Of a DNA stretch of 64,000 bases, positions 27,401-34,424 are shown in pieces. The notes beneath the pieces are model-generated. The model saw nothing but the letters and a program-made list of their open reading frames with translations. It searched no databases and was not told where the DNA came from. The DNA is from a bacterium (GTDB lineage Bacteria > Planctomycetota > Planctomycetia > Pirellulales > Pirellulaceae). The DNA lies in contig JAUIGN010000037.1 in the NCBI GenBank assembly GCA_030430075.1, positions 18,756-82,755 of the forward strand. Direction: 5' to 3'. The position numbers and the translations under genes are program-made. Each line of letters starts with the position of its first letter. The stretch's first letter is position 1.

Positions 27401-27475
27401 GAGCAAGAAGTCACGAATCTCGGACAGCTCGGGGTGCTGTTCGCCTCGCTCGCTTGTCGGGCCAAAGTCGTTCAT
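24443..27475 (-). CDS. Membrane Ser/Thr protein kinase with TPR-like C-terminal domain
   Basis: The 1010-residue protein starts at the ATG at 27475. The N-terminus has a short zinc-finger-like motif (RHLEHCDDCG, His39/Cys43/Cys46), as in anti-sigma factors and in many planctomycete kinases. The kinase domain spans about 83-355: GAGGMAVVY loop (90-98), VAWK with K112, HRDIKPAN (203-210), DFG (234-236) and APE in YMAPEQ (258-263), all intact. A transmembrane helix is at about 378-402. The rest (about 420-1005) consists of helical pairs of TPR type (LADVYRMLGRAEQAKAKLAQ, LSHLGLVRSGLGELDQAERD). It lies 64 bp downstream of a sigma factor gene on the same strand and is probably co-transcribed, so the zinc motif plus kinase may control that sigma factor (inferred). 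Confidence 0.9.
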   Translation of the reverse strand: MNDFGPTSERGEQHPELSEIRDFLLGKLGVEDSARIERHLEHCDDCGDAGAGLGADGDFLVEALRCGFGVDSGEQRLRTQLGYQIMEELGAGGMAVVYKARHQGLDRIVAWKRIRAGIDANPEERLRFRREAEAAAALAHPNIVQVFDAGEQDGQPYLTMEFLEGGTLAEHLENGPLRFDDAAALTEQLARAVEYAHDRGVIHRDIKPANILFAERPLAGDGRALHSCAAKLADFGLARRGDDPVLTRTGTFAGTPCYMAPEQTSDALLASPASDVYALGSVLYHCLTGRPPFQAATVLDTLEQVRSQDPLPPSNLPTGCPRDLETVCLKCLAKRPERRYPSAAALADDLRRYLERRPILARRVSILERGTKWAQRRPAVAALIVVTVAAMLAFVASGWVVSVQMRTALEARVTAQRQAERNLKHARDAWNANLWKVSVGALADVPASGALRRELLELAVEQYESLFRGREPPANDTRHAFHLLLVSLADVYSELRMREQADATYRRAILQSDKLAAQDPENHGYAVQSAATRVHYGIHLNRLGRYSEALPPLRGAVETLKKLVDVADPQPGDASQLAQASDFLVQALSGLGRHSEIEPHSKRAIEMADLAVGGDPDVLARRIAASVYHNHGLRTVDPAERLRWLRKGTQLLQSLVDEDTATRTDRFSLANALLALGHAHGADELAKAEQVVAAARALFQELAVQFPRQPRGYRGVARCDYMLADVYRMLGRAEQAKAKLAQALAIREKVHLMAPENAEDELALAETLSHLGLVRSGLGELDQAERDLRRAADIQGRLTTRHPTVRRFALSDASNLINLGEFLRVTGRHDEALQVVNRAVEHLERLLRDAPDDAVARTQSLPAYGVRALALQATGRTRASIADWNRVVELAPDSQQTGYRISRALARVDAGEYEQAAVEARASADTADALQRYNLACVLARCATGINERPPTPDRDRLIEDYTSWALELIASLQATDEWQTGGLRAHAEKDPDLEILRQDARYQAASDPT

Positions 27476-27539
27476 TTCGAGTCAAGTTCTCGCGACCCAC
27501 GGGAGCCGCTGAATCGTCTCCGAGCGTGCCGAACCGTTG

Positions 27540-28124
27540 TCAGTCCGTCAGTCCGCTCAACTCCTGACGCATGCGGCGCAGGACCCGAGACTTGGCGATC
27601 AGGACCGCATTGACCGACAGTCCCAACTCGGCCGCCACATCCCGCGGTTGGACTTGATCCACCACCTGGCGGCGAAAGGCGCACCAGGTCGTCATCTGAA
27701 ATTCGGCTTCGATCAGCTCGATCAGTCTCCGAGCGATCCACTGGTTGTGTTCCTGGTCCCAGAGTTGGTCGAGTTCGTTTGAGGGGTCTGGGACCTCTTC
27801 CATTGCTCTCAGCTCGGGATCGTTGGCGCGACGCTGTCGAGCCAACTGCCGCTCGTCCCAAAATCGCCGCACCCGGTTTCTCAAGACGCCGCGCAACCAA
27901 TGGCGAAATGCTCCCGTCTTGCCCGAATGGGAGAACGCCGGCAGTTCCGCCGCCAGCACACTGAACACCTCCTGCAAGATATCGTCCGCGTCCGCCCCCG
28001 TAATTCCTTGGGCCGACAGCGCTCGCCGTAAAAACGGAGTGTACAGGTCAACAAGTCGCCGCCAAGAAGGTCCGTCCGGCTCGTCGCGTAGTCGATCCAG
28101 CAGGCTTCTCTGAGTTTCGTCCAT
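27540..28124 (-). CDS. ECF-type RNA polymerase sigma factor
   Basis: The protein has 194 residues from the ATG at 28124; a GTG at 28139 in frame is the alternative, and neither has a strong ribosome binding site. Region 2 includes DADDILQEVFSVLAAELPAF and AFRHWLRGVLRNRVRRFW (about 45-95). Region 4 (about 125-190) ends in a helix-turn-helix (QPRDVAAELGLSVNAVLIAK). It differs clearly from the sigma factor at 5293, with a different region 4 and a longer linker, so the window carries two distinct sigma/kinase pairs. The divergent upstream gap (28125-28447) contains a GTTAAG palindrome that may control this gene, the MBL gene, or both. Confidence 0.88.
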   Translation of the reverse strand: MDETQRSLLDRLRDEPDGPSWRRLVDLYTPFLRRALSAQGITGADADDILQEVFSVLAAELPAFSHSGKTGAFRHWLRGVLRNRVRRFWDERQLARQRRANDPELRAMEEVPDPSNELDQLWDQEHNQWIARRLIELIEAEFQMTTWCAFRRQVVDQVQPRDVAAELGLSVNAVLIAKSRVLRRMRQELSGLTD

Positions 28125-28221
28125 GGCAACATTTGGCACGATCGGTCGTAAAGCGACGAGTCGCGGGGCTGATTATACCACGCGGTCGCGGGGCGAAACG
28201 CCATGGATTTCGGCAAGCCCG

Positions 28222-28265
28222 CCGTTAAGGGCGTTAAGTTAACACTTAACGGTAACGGCCTTAAC
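28222..28265 (+). promoter_or_regulatory. Cluster of GTTAAG inverted repeats, candidate operator
   Basis: The centre is a perfect 8 bp inverted repeat, CGTTAAGT-TAAC-ACTTAACG (28232-28251). It is flanked by a further GTTAAGGGC (28224-28232) and GGCCTTAAC (28257-28265), which form an imperfect outer pair. It lies between the divergent sigma gene (28124) and the MBL-rhodanese gene (28448). Its symmetry and location fit the binding site of a dimeric repressor or activator; no regulator gene is adjacent. Confidence 0.55.
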
Positions 28266-28447
28266 AGGGTTGCCCGATCTCGAAATCTGTCAGCCGGAGG
28301 TGACCCGGCAGAGGCCGATTCTGGCCGGCTTTGTGCTGCGAACGAACGTGGCGCGCCTGGACATCGGGTTTGGCACATCCATTGCATCAGTAGTCAACCG
28401 CTACGCGAGAGCGCACGTCAAGAGTTCACTCTACGAGGGGAGTCGTC

Positions 28448-29869
28448 ATGTATTTTCAGCGGTACTATCTGGGTTGTCTGGCGCATGCCTCTTACATGAT
28501 TGCAGACGAGGCAACGGGGATCGCCGCCGTGGTCGACCCGCAACGCGACATCGACCAGTACCTCCGCGACGCCGCCGACCAGGGGTTTCAGATCAAGTAC
28601 GTCTTCCTGACGCACTTTCACGCCGACTTTGTTGCCGGTCACATTGAATTGCGTGATCGAGCGGGAGCGGAGATTTACTTGGGGAGCCGCGCCCAAGCGA
28701 CGTACGATTTCAAGCCGGCCAAAGACGGCGATGTGATCGAGTTCGGCACCGTTCGCTTTCGCGTCCTGGAGACACCGGGGCATACTCCCGAGGGCATTTC
28801 GCTGCTGGTCTATGACCTCGCGACGAACGATCAGCAACCGCACGCGGTGCTTACCGGTGACACGCTGTTCATTGGCGATGTGGGCCGCCCCGACCTGCTG
28901 GCATCGATCGGCGTGACGGCGGACGAACTGGCGGACATGCTCTACGACTCGCTCCACGACAAGTTGCTGCCGTTGCCCGACGAAACGTTGGTCTACCCGG
29001 CCCACGGCGCCGGTTCCATGTGCGGCAAGAATCTCAGCACGGAAGCGTACAGCACAATCGGCGATCAGCGGAAATACAACTACGCGTTGCAGCCGATGAC
29101 GCGTGAGGAGTTCAAGGCGATCGTCACGGCGGAGCAGCCGGAGGCCCCCGACTATTTTGCTCACGACGCGGTGCTCAACATGCAGGATCGCCCGTCGCTT
29201 GACGCGTCCATGCAGAAATCACTGCAACCGCTCAGCCTCGACAGGGTACTTGAACTACAGGCAGCAGGCGCCCAGGTCCTGGACGTGCGTAGCGACAGCG
29301 ACTTCGCCGGCGCCCATCTGCAGAATTCGATCAACATTCACCTGGAAGGCAAGTACGCCACCTGGTGTGGCACCATTTTAAGCAAAGACCAGCCGGTGGT
29401 GGTGGTGGCGGACGAAGGGCGCGAAGAGGAAGCGATCATGCGTCTCGGCAGAATCGGTTTCGACCACGTCGCCGGTTTTCTCGAAAAGGGGCCGCTCTCG
29501 CTTCAAGATCGCGACGACGTCGTACGCGGGACGCAGCGCATTACGGCGCGGGCGTTGGCCGATCAACTGGTGGGCGACGAGCCACCGTTGGTCGTTGACG
29601 TGCGCACGCCAAACGAGTGGAAGCAGTCACATATCGAAGGAAGCTTGAATCTCCCCTTGAACCAGTTGGCCGAACGTGTTGGTGAACTGCCGCAGGATCG
29701 GACGCTGGTCGTCCATTGTCGTTCGGGCTACCGCTCGTCACTGGCCGCCAGCCTGTTGGCCCGCGACGGGTTAGCTGACGTGTACGATCTCGTGGGCGGG
29801 ATCGATGCCTGGCAAGCCTCGCACTTGCCTCAAGTCGAAGGAGACGCTCCCGCCTGCAAGTTAAGTTGA
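28448..29869 (+). CDS. MBL-fold protein with two rhodanese domains (persulfide dioxygenase-like)
   Basis: The 473-residue protein starts at the ATG at 28448, after GAGGGGAG. The N-terminal metallo-beta-lactamase domain (1-240) has THFHADFVAGH (55-65) with His56, His58 and Asp60, then ETPGHTPEG, LTGDTLF and YPAHGAGS, the ligand set of the ETHE1/glyoxalase II-like group. Two rhodanese-like domains follow (about 265-360 and 370-465). The second has its sulfur-carrying Cys424 in VVHCRSGYRS; in the first the position reads VVADEGREE, with Asp322 instead, so it is probably non-catalytic. Such fusions are linked to oxidation of protein or glutathione persulfide to sulfite and thiosulfate. A TauE/SafE exporter and a DsrE-like gene follow, which supports a sulfide-detoxifying role. 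It acts in the cytoplasm. Confidence 0.88.
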   Translation: MYFQRYYLGCLAHASYMIADEATGIAAVVDPQRDIDQYLRDAADQGFQIKYVFLTHFHADFVAGHIELRDRAGAEIYLGSRAQATYDFKPAKDGDVIEFGTVRFRVLETPGHTPEGISLLVYDLATNDQQPHAVLTGDTLFIGDVGRPDLLASIGVTADELADMLYDSLHDKLLPLPDETLVYPAHGAGSMCGKNLSTEAYSTIGDQRKYNYALQPMTREEFKAIVTAEQPEAPDYFAHDAVLNMQDRPSLDASMQKSLQPLSLDRVLELQAAGAQVLDVRSDSDFAGAHLQNSINIHLEGKYATWCGTILSKDQPVVVVADEGREEEAIMRLGRIGFDHVAGFLEKGPLSLQDRDDVVRGTQRITARALADQLVGDEPPLVVDVRTPNEWKQSHIEGSLNLPLNQLAERVGELPQDRTLVVHCRSGYRSSLAASLLARDGLADVYDLVGGIDAWQASHLPQVEGDAPACKLS

Positions 29870-30002
29870 TCACGACCGGGACGCAGCGATGGTGACTGCG
29901 GTTCAAACGTCCGGACTGTCTCCGGGTTGGCGGACCATGACCAGGTCGGTCGGCTCCGCCGCCTTTACCGGGCAGCATCGGCCGTGCTGAGGAGAATCTC
30001 TG

Positions 30003-30929
30003 ATGCCGTTTGTCATTCTGGGTGCCTTGATCGTTGGACTGCTGCTCGGCCTGATGGGAGCAGGAGGATCGATTCTTACCGTGCCCGTCCTGGTCTACAT
30101 GTTAGGGCATGATGGCAAGGTGGCAGTTGCCGAGTCGCTGGCGATCGTGGGTAGCATCGCCCTGGTCACGCTGATTCCCTATGCCCGTTCCCGTGAGGTG
30201 GACTGGCGGAGCGTCTGGTACTTTGGTCTCCCGGGCATTGCCGGAAGTTACGCCGGGGCGTGGTTGTCGCACCTGGTGCCCGCTGCCGTGCAACTGACAC
30301 TGTTCGCCATCGTGATGCTGGTCGCAGCCGGACTCATGCTGCGCCGTTCGAATCGTCGCCAGACGAACGGCCGGACGAACGATGCCCGGGGTGCGGCCTC
30401 GCAACCGCGGCTGGCGTTGGCCGGCGAGGGCCTGCTGGTCGGCGCGTTGACCGGTCTGGTGGGCGTCGGTGGAGGCTTCTTGATCGTTCCGGCCCTGGTC
30501 ATCTACGGCAAGATGCCGATGCGCGCAGCCATCGGGACAAGCCTGGCAATCATCGCGATCAACTCATTCAGCGGCTTTCTCAAGTACCTGGACGTCTTGC
30601 AGGCGTTAGGGGTCAGCGTTCACTGGGAGACCGTCGCCATCTTCGTCAGTGTCGGCATTGCCGGCAGCCTGGTCGGTCATTCGTTGGCGACGCGCCTTGA
30701 CCAAGGGCTGCTCCGCAAGGGGTTTGCGATCTTTCTGGTCGGCATGGGCCTGTTTGTGCTGGGCCGCGAGGCACCGAAATTGTTGGCTTCGCCGAGGCGA
30801 GAGCGTGTGATCCGATCGTCAGTTGGCTCGCATCGAATCGCTGGCGGACCTGAAGCGTCCCGGCGAAACGGCGGCGTTCTTTCACCGCAGCATGCTGCCG
30901 GCGATTTGCCAAGTCACCGCATTCAGTAG
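30003..30929 (+). CDS. TauE/SafE (TSUP) family membrane exporter
   Basis: This 308-residue protein has a good ribosome binding site (GAGGAGA) before the ATG at 30003. It has about eight hydrophobic segments in two related halves, each opening with the family's Gly-rich signature: LGLMGAGGSILTVPVLVYML near the start, and LTGLVGVGGGFLIVPALVIY near 155. The TSUP family moves sulfite, sulfoacetate or other sulfur anions across the cytoplasmic membrane. Position between the MBL-rhodanese and DsrE-like genes fits export of sulfite or a related product. The last 45 residues (after LGREAPKLLA) are hydrophilic, Arg-rich and not typical of the family, so the native stop may have been lost. Confidence 0.87.
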   Translation: MPFVILGALIVGLLLGLMGAGGSILTVPVLVYMLGHDGKVAVAESLAIVGSIALVTLIPYARSREVDWRSVWYFGLPGIAGSYAGAWLSHLVPAAVQLTLFAIVMLVAAGLMLRRSNRRQTNGRTNDARGAASQPRLALAGEGLLVGALTGLVGVGGGFLIVPALVIYGKMPMRAAIGTSLAIIAINSFSGFLKYLDVLQALGVSVHWETVAIFVSVGIAGSLVGHSLATRLDQGLLRKGFAIFLVGMGLFVLGREAPKLLASPRRERVIRSSVGSHRIAGGPEASRRNGGVLSPQHAAGDLPSHRIQ

Positions 30930-30956
30930 CACCACGATCTATGGGAGGAATTTGAC

Positions 30957-31487
30957 ATGACACGCCAAACCCAATTGACGCTCGCCTGGACCCTCTTGAT
31001 CGTCGCTGTCTTGGCTGGAGACCTGTTCGCGCAACGCGGCGCGGGACGTGGCCGTGGACCGGGCCCGCGAGGCCCAGCCGCGCGGGGTGGTCGCCAAGAT
31101 CCGACGTCTGCCGTCGATCATCAGGTCTTTCAGTTTCTGCTGGCAAACGGCCGCAAGATCAATCGCAAGGTCACCAATCTCAAGAACGGGATCGAAACCC
31201 TGACCGAATCGGCCGACCCGGTGGTCGCGGTCAAGATCCAGGAACATGTTCACGCGATGTACGATCGGCTGGACGAGAAACGTCCCATTCACTTGCGTGA
31301 TCCGCTCTTCCGCGAGCTCTTCCAGAATGCCGACAAGATTACCATGAAAATGGAATTGACCGCCTCCGGAATTCACGTCGTTGAGACGTCGGAAGACCCG
31401 CATGTCGTCAACTTGTTGCAGAAACATGCCAAGGTGGTCTCCCTTTTCATCAAGAACGGATTTGCGGAAGTTCGCAAGAATCATTAG
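30957..31487 (+). CDS. Small exported conserved protein in the sulfur cluster
   Basis: The 176-residue protein starts at the ATG at 30957, after GGGAGGA. It has a signal peptide (LTLAWTLLIVAVLAGDLFAQ), then an Arg/Gly-rich linker (RGAGRGRGPGPRGPAARGGR). The domain from about 53 on (FQFLLANGRKINRKV, GIETLTESADP, VKIQEHVHAMYDRL, RDPLFRELFQNADKITMKME, HVVETSEDPHVVNLLQKHAK) is helical and contains several spaced histidines. I recall similar small domains in other bacteria near sulfur genes but cannot name the family. Its place between TauE/SafE and DsrE-like genes suggests a periplasmic role in sulfur handling, possibly with a metal. Function is not established. Confidence 0.65.
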   Translation: MTRQTQLTLAWTLLIVAVLAGDLFAQRGAGRGRGPGPRGPAARGGRQDPTSAVDHQVFQFLLANGRKINRKVTNLKNGIETLTESADPVVAVKIQEHVHAMYDRLDEKRPIHLRDPLFRELFQNADKITMKMELTASGIHVVETSEDPHVVNLLQKHAKVVSLFIKNGFAEVRKNH

Positions 31488-31525
31488 CGCGGCAGGTGAA
31501 ACGAACGAGTCTGACTTTCGTCTTT

Positions 31526-31553
31526 CCGTAGGTCATGCTGTGCATGACGTCAT
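31526..31553 (+). repeat. Family C repeat, copy 2
   Basis: CCGTAGGTCATGCTGTGCAT followed by GACGTCAT. It contains GTCATGC-TGT-GCATGAC, a perfect 7 bp inverted repeat, and the palindrome ATGACGTCAT. It lies in the 235 bp gap before the DsrE-like gene. Confidence 0.75.
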
Positions 31554-31722
31554 ACTGTCGAAGTTACGGAAGCTCTTCCTGATCTGCTCGAACGAACGTT
31601 CGCTTCCCACATTCCCAACCGCGCCATGATCCGGTCGAGCAGACTCCGAGCACACCGGCCAACTGAAGTAAGATGGTCACATCACGGATCCACTCCACAT
31701 CACATCCTAGAAGGAAGTCATC

Positions 31723-32313
31723 ATGAAGCGTTGGACGTTCCCACAGTATCCAAACGCCTTGCCGTCCCCCTCTCGCCTGGCACCGTGGTTCGTAGCGGCC
31801 GGTCTCCTGGTCGCCGGACTGGGTGCGGTGTTCGGTGCACAGGCCTTTGTGCACCCGAAAATTCAATCATTTGGTCGCGTCGTCTGTCTGCCGGATGCCG
31901 CCGAGCAGCCGCGGGCCGATTCACGCATCTGTGTCGACATCACAACCGAGGGCCCTGATTCCGGTGTCAATCCAGGCGTCATGAAGCTGGCCCGGTTCGT
32001 CAACATTTACGCGGGCGCGGGACGCGAGCCGGCGAACGTTGCCATCACGGCCGTTCTTCACGGTAAGGCGACGACGGCTGCCCTCAGTGACGCGGCCTAT
32101 GCGAAGAAGTTTGGCAGCCAAGGGAACCCGAATCTGCCCCTGCTGCGCGAGCTGAAGGCGGCCGGTCTGGAGGTCTACGTGTGTGGGCAGGCCCTGGCGG
32201 GACTGGACATTCCCCGGGATGACGTGGCCAGCGAAGTGCAAGTGGCCGTGTCGGCACTGACCGTGAACGTCAATCGACAGATGGACGGATTCGCATACAT
32301 TCCGCTCCACTGA
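31723..32313 (+). CDS. DsrE/DsrF-like protein with N-terminal membrane segment
   Basis: The 196-residue protein starts at the ATG at 31723, after AAGGAAG. Residues of about 18-42 (LAPWFVAAGLLVAGLGAVFGA) form a signal peptide or membrane anchor. The domain from about 85 (MKLARFVNIYAGAG, NVAITAVLHGKATTAAL, NPNLPLLRELKAAGLEVYVCGQALAG) has the Rossmann-like pattern of the DsrE/DsrF sulfur-relay family, and the Cys in VYVCGQAL is at the usual conserved position. DsrE-type proteins bind or relay sulfane sulfur. An exported version would act in the periplasm. It closes a plus-strand set with the persulfide-dioxygenase-like and TauE/SafE genes. The family call is good; the exact role is inferred. Confidence 0.8.
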   Translation: MKRWTFPQYPNALPSPSRLAPWFVAAGLLVAGLGAVFGAQAFVHPKIQSFGRVVCLPDAAEQPRADSRICVDITTEGPDSGVNPGVMKLARFVNIYAGAGREPANVAITAVLHGKATTAALSDAAYAKKFGSQGNPNLPLLRELKAAGLEVYVCGQALAGLDIPRDDVASEVQVAVSALTVNVNRQMDGFAYIPLH

Positions 32314-32777
32314 GCGACGCCGTTACCTGGCTTTCCGGGATCGATCGTGGCAACAAGCGAGGTGACTTTCGTCCCCTGAACGTGCCGCCCTCCCGGCGAG
32401 GAAGATGCAATCAACAACTTGAGAACGCGTCAGGAACAACTTCCGTGAATTCAACGGTGCGGACGTGGGGGAATTTGTTGATGACACGTGCCAGCCCATG
32501 CCGGACCGCATGACGTCATGCACAGCATGGCCTGCGAAGAGACGAAGGAGCGACTCGTTGATTCTTCTGGAGCGACCGACTGGCTACGCTGCGGCCGCTA
32601 TTGATCCCCCGGTTTTCGGTGTTTGCCGCTGCCGTCTTCTGGCGATTCCAGGTGCCCTCCTGCTACACATGCCGGGGTGGTCGCATTACGATAAGAGTTC
32701 TTTGGCAGGCCCAACCCGAATCATCGCCGTGTGACGTTTCTCAGTCCTACCTTTGACGCCCACTCTGTGAGGAACCC
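32314..32777 (+). other. Intergenic region with family C repeat copy 3
   Basis: These 464 bp show no gene. A reverse-orientation family C element, GCATGACGTCATGCACAGCA, begins at 32507. The 3' end carries GAGGAAC just before the next start codon. Confidence 0.6.
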
Positions 32778-33944
32778 ATGAACTGCTTACGATCCATTCT
32801 GCTGGCTTTAGCCCTGACGGCGGTATTTACCAGCTTGCTGCCGGCCCAGCCCAACGTCGCGCCGGTTGAAGACGCCGAGCTCGGCAGCACGCGTAACGTG
32901 CACAAGTGCGGGACGCTTTACTTCGCGGGCCAGCCGATGCCGGATGACATCAGCCGGATCAAGACGGCGGGCATCAAGCGAGTCATCACATTACGCAAGG
33001 GTGATGAACTGGATTGGAACGAGGCAGAGAAAGTCGAAGCCGTGGGGCTGGACTTCGTTGCGATTCCCTTTCGCGAACCCGATTCGTTGACCGATGAAGT
33101 GTTCGATCGTGTGCGGCAGCTTTTGCGCGACGCGGACAAGCAACCCACGCTGCTTCACTGCGGTTCGGCGAATCGAGTGGGTGCTGTCTGGCTGGCGCAT
33201 CGGGTGTTGGACCAGGGCGTGGCGTATGACGACGCGCTTCGCGAAGCGAAGCAAATCGGGCTGAAGACGACGGCCTACCAGGAACGCGCTCGGGCTTATA
33301 TCCGCAAGCAGGCGCCGCCCGCCAGTGTTCGCCCCGGCATCAATGACAAGTTCCTCGATGCCGAATTGAATGTCGAGGAGTGGATTGGTCGCTTCGAGAT
33401 TGAGAGCCGTGAAGTGTTTGCCGCCCGGCACGAGATGGTCAAGGCGATCGAGCTCAAGCCAGGCGCCCGGCTAGCCGACATCGGAGCCGGAACCGGCCTT
33501 TTCACACCCCTGTTCTGCAAGGCCGTCGGCCCCGAGGGGTGGGTGTTTGCGGTCGACATCTCGCCGAAATTCGTCGCTCATATCAATCACAAGGCACACC
33601 AGAACGGGCTGGACAATGTGACGACCGTGTTGTGCCCCGACAACTCCGTCAGCCTGCCGGCCGACTCGATCGACGTGGCCTTCATTTGCGATACGTACCA
33701 TCATTTCGAGTTCCCCCAGCAGACGCTGGCGACCATTCATCGAGCTCTGCGACCCGGCGGCCAGTTGATCCTGGTCGATTTCGAGCGGATTCCAGGCAAG
33801 ACGCGTGAATTCATGCTGAAGCATGTGCGGGCTGGAAAAGAGGTGTTTCGCGGCGAGGTCGAGGAAGCCGGATTCGCCCTGGTGGAAGAGGTTCGCATCG
33901 ACGAATTGAAAGAGAACTACTACCTCAGGTTTCAGAAGAAGTAG
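32778..33944 (+). CDS. Exported fusion: DUF442-like phosphatase domain plus SAM methyltransferase
   Basis: The 388-residue protein starts at the ATG at 32778, after GAGGAAC. A signal peptide (CLRSILLALALTAVFTSLLPAQ) is followed by a phosphatase-like domain (about 30-175): TLYFAGQPMPDDISRIKTAG near its start, then LLHCGSANRVG with Cys128 and Arg133, which fits the C-x4-R loop of the DUF442/tyrosine-phosphatase-like group. The second domain (about 210-388) is a class I methyltransferase with ADIGAGTGLFTPLF (motif I), VFAVDISPKFV and DVAFICDTYHHFE, the last like ubiquinone/menaquinone-type methyltransferases. Export of a SAM-dependent enzyme is puzzling, because SAM is cytoplasmic; the leader may instead act as a membrane anchor. 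Substrates are unknown. Confidence 0.78.
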   Translation: MNCLRSILLALALTAVFTSLLPAQPNVAPVEDAELGSTRNVHKCGTLYFAGQPMPDDISRIKTAGIKRVITLRKGDELDWNEAEKVEAVGLDFVAIPFREPDSLTDEVFDRVRQLLRDADKQPTLLHCGSANRVGAVWLAHRVLDQGVAYDDALREAKQIGLKTTAYQERARAYIRKQAPPASVRPGINDKFLDAELNVEEWIGRFEIESREVFAARHEMVKAIELKPGARLADIGAGTGLFTPLFCKAVGPEGWVFAVDISPKFVAHINHKAHQNGLDNVTTVLCPDNSVSLPADSIDVAFICDTYHHFEFPQQTLATIHRALRPGGQLILVDFERIPGKTREFMLKHVRAGKEVFRGEVEEAGFALVEEVRIDELKENYYLRFQKK

Positions 33945-34110
33945 GTAGCAGTCGCCAAAGCAAGGTCGCCTTTCGCCCTGCGACGGTGGCGACGTCGCCC
34001 GGATCGCGGGAAACGATAGACGGTTCTTCTGACCAGCGTTCCCCGTTCGATCCCCAGCCGGTTGTTGTGCGTCGCCGACGTGAAACCGGTGTTGAGCGGC
34101 TGACACGGTC

Positions 34111-34320
34111 GGGGTGGGAGACCTTCGGTCAGCCGTTTCGGCGGGGTCAGAGACCCGCGCCGAGCAGTTGGTGGGAGACCCGCGCTGAGCCGTTGGTCGG
34201 AGCCTCGCGCCGAGCAGTTGGTGGGAGACCCGCGCCGAGCCGTTGGTGGGAGCCTCGCGCCGAGCCGTTGAGTGGCAGCCTCGCGCCGAGCGGTTGGTCG
34301 ACGTCCCGCGCAGAGCCGCT
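34111..34320 (+). repeat. Family B array: hairpin cassette plus six 25 bp units
   Basis: The cassette (34111-34165) holds GACC-TTC-GGTC (34120-34130), GCCG-TTT-CGGC (34132-34142) and GGGTC-AGA-GACCC (34144-34156). Units beginning GTTGG follow at 34167, 34192, 34217, 34242, 34267 and 34293, a period of 25 bp (once 26). The consensus unit is GTTGGTGGGAGACCCGCGCC plus GAGCC. The remaining part of the 33945-34424 gap shows no gene. Confidence 0.9.
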
Positions 34321-34424
34321 TTATTCGTGGTGGCGAATTCTGGAACTCATCTTTACCGGTGCTCTGTTTCCTGTTAGATACCGGCTGCTCGCCGGGGAAT
34401 GTGTCTGAAACCCACCGAACTGCG

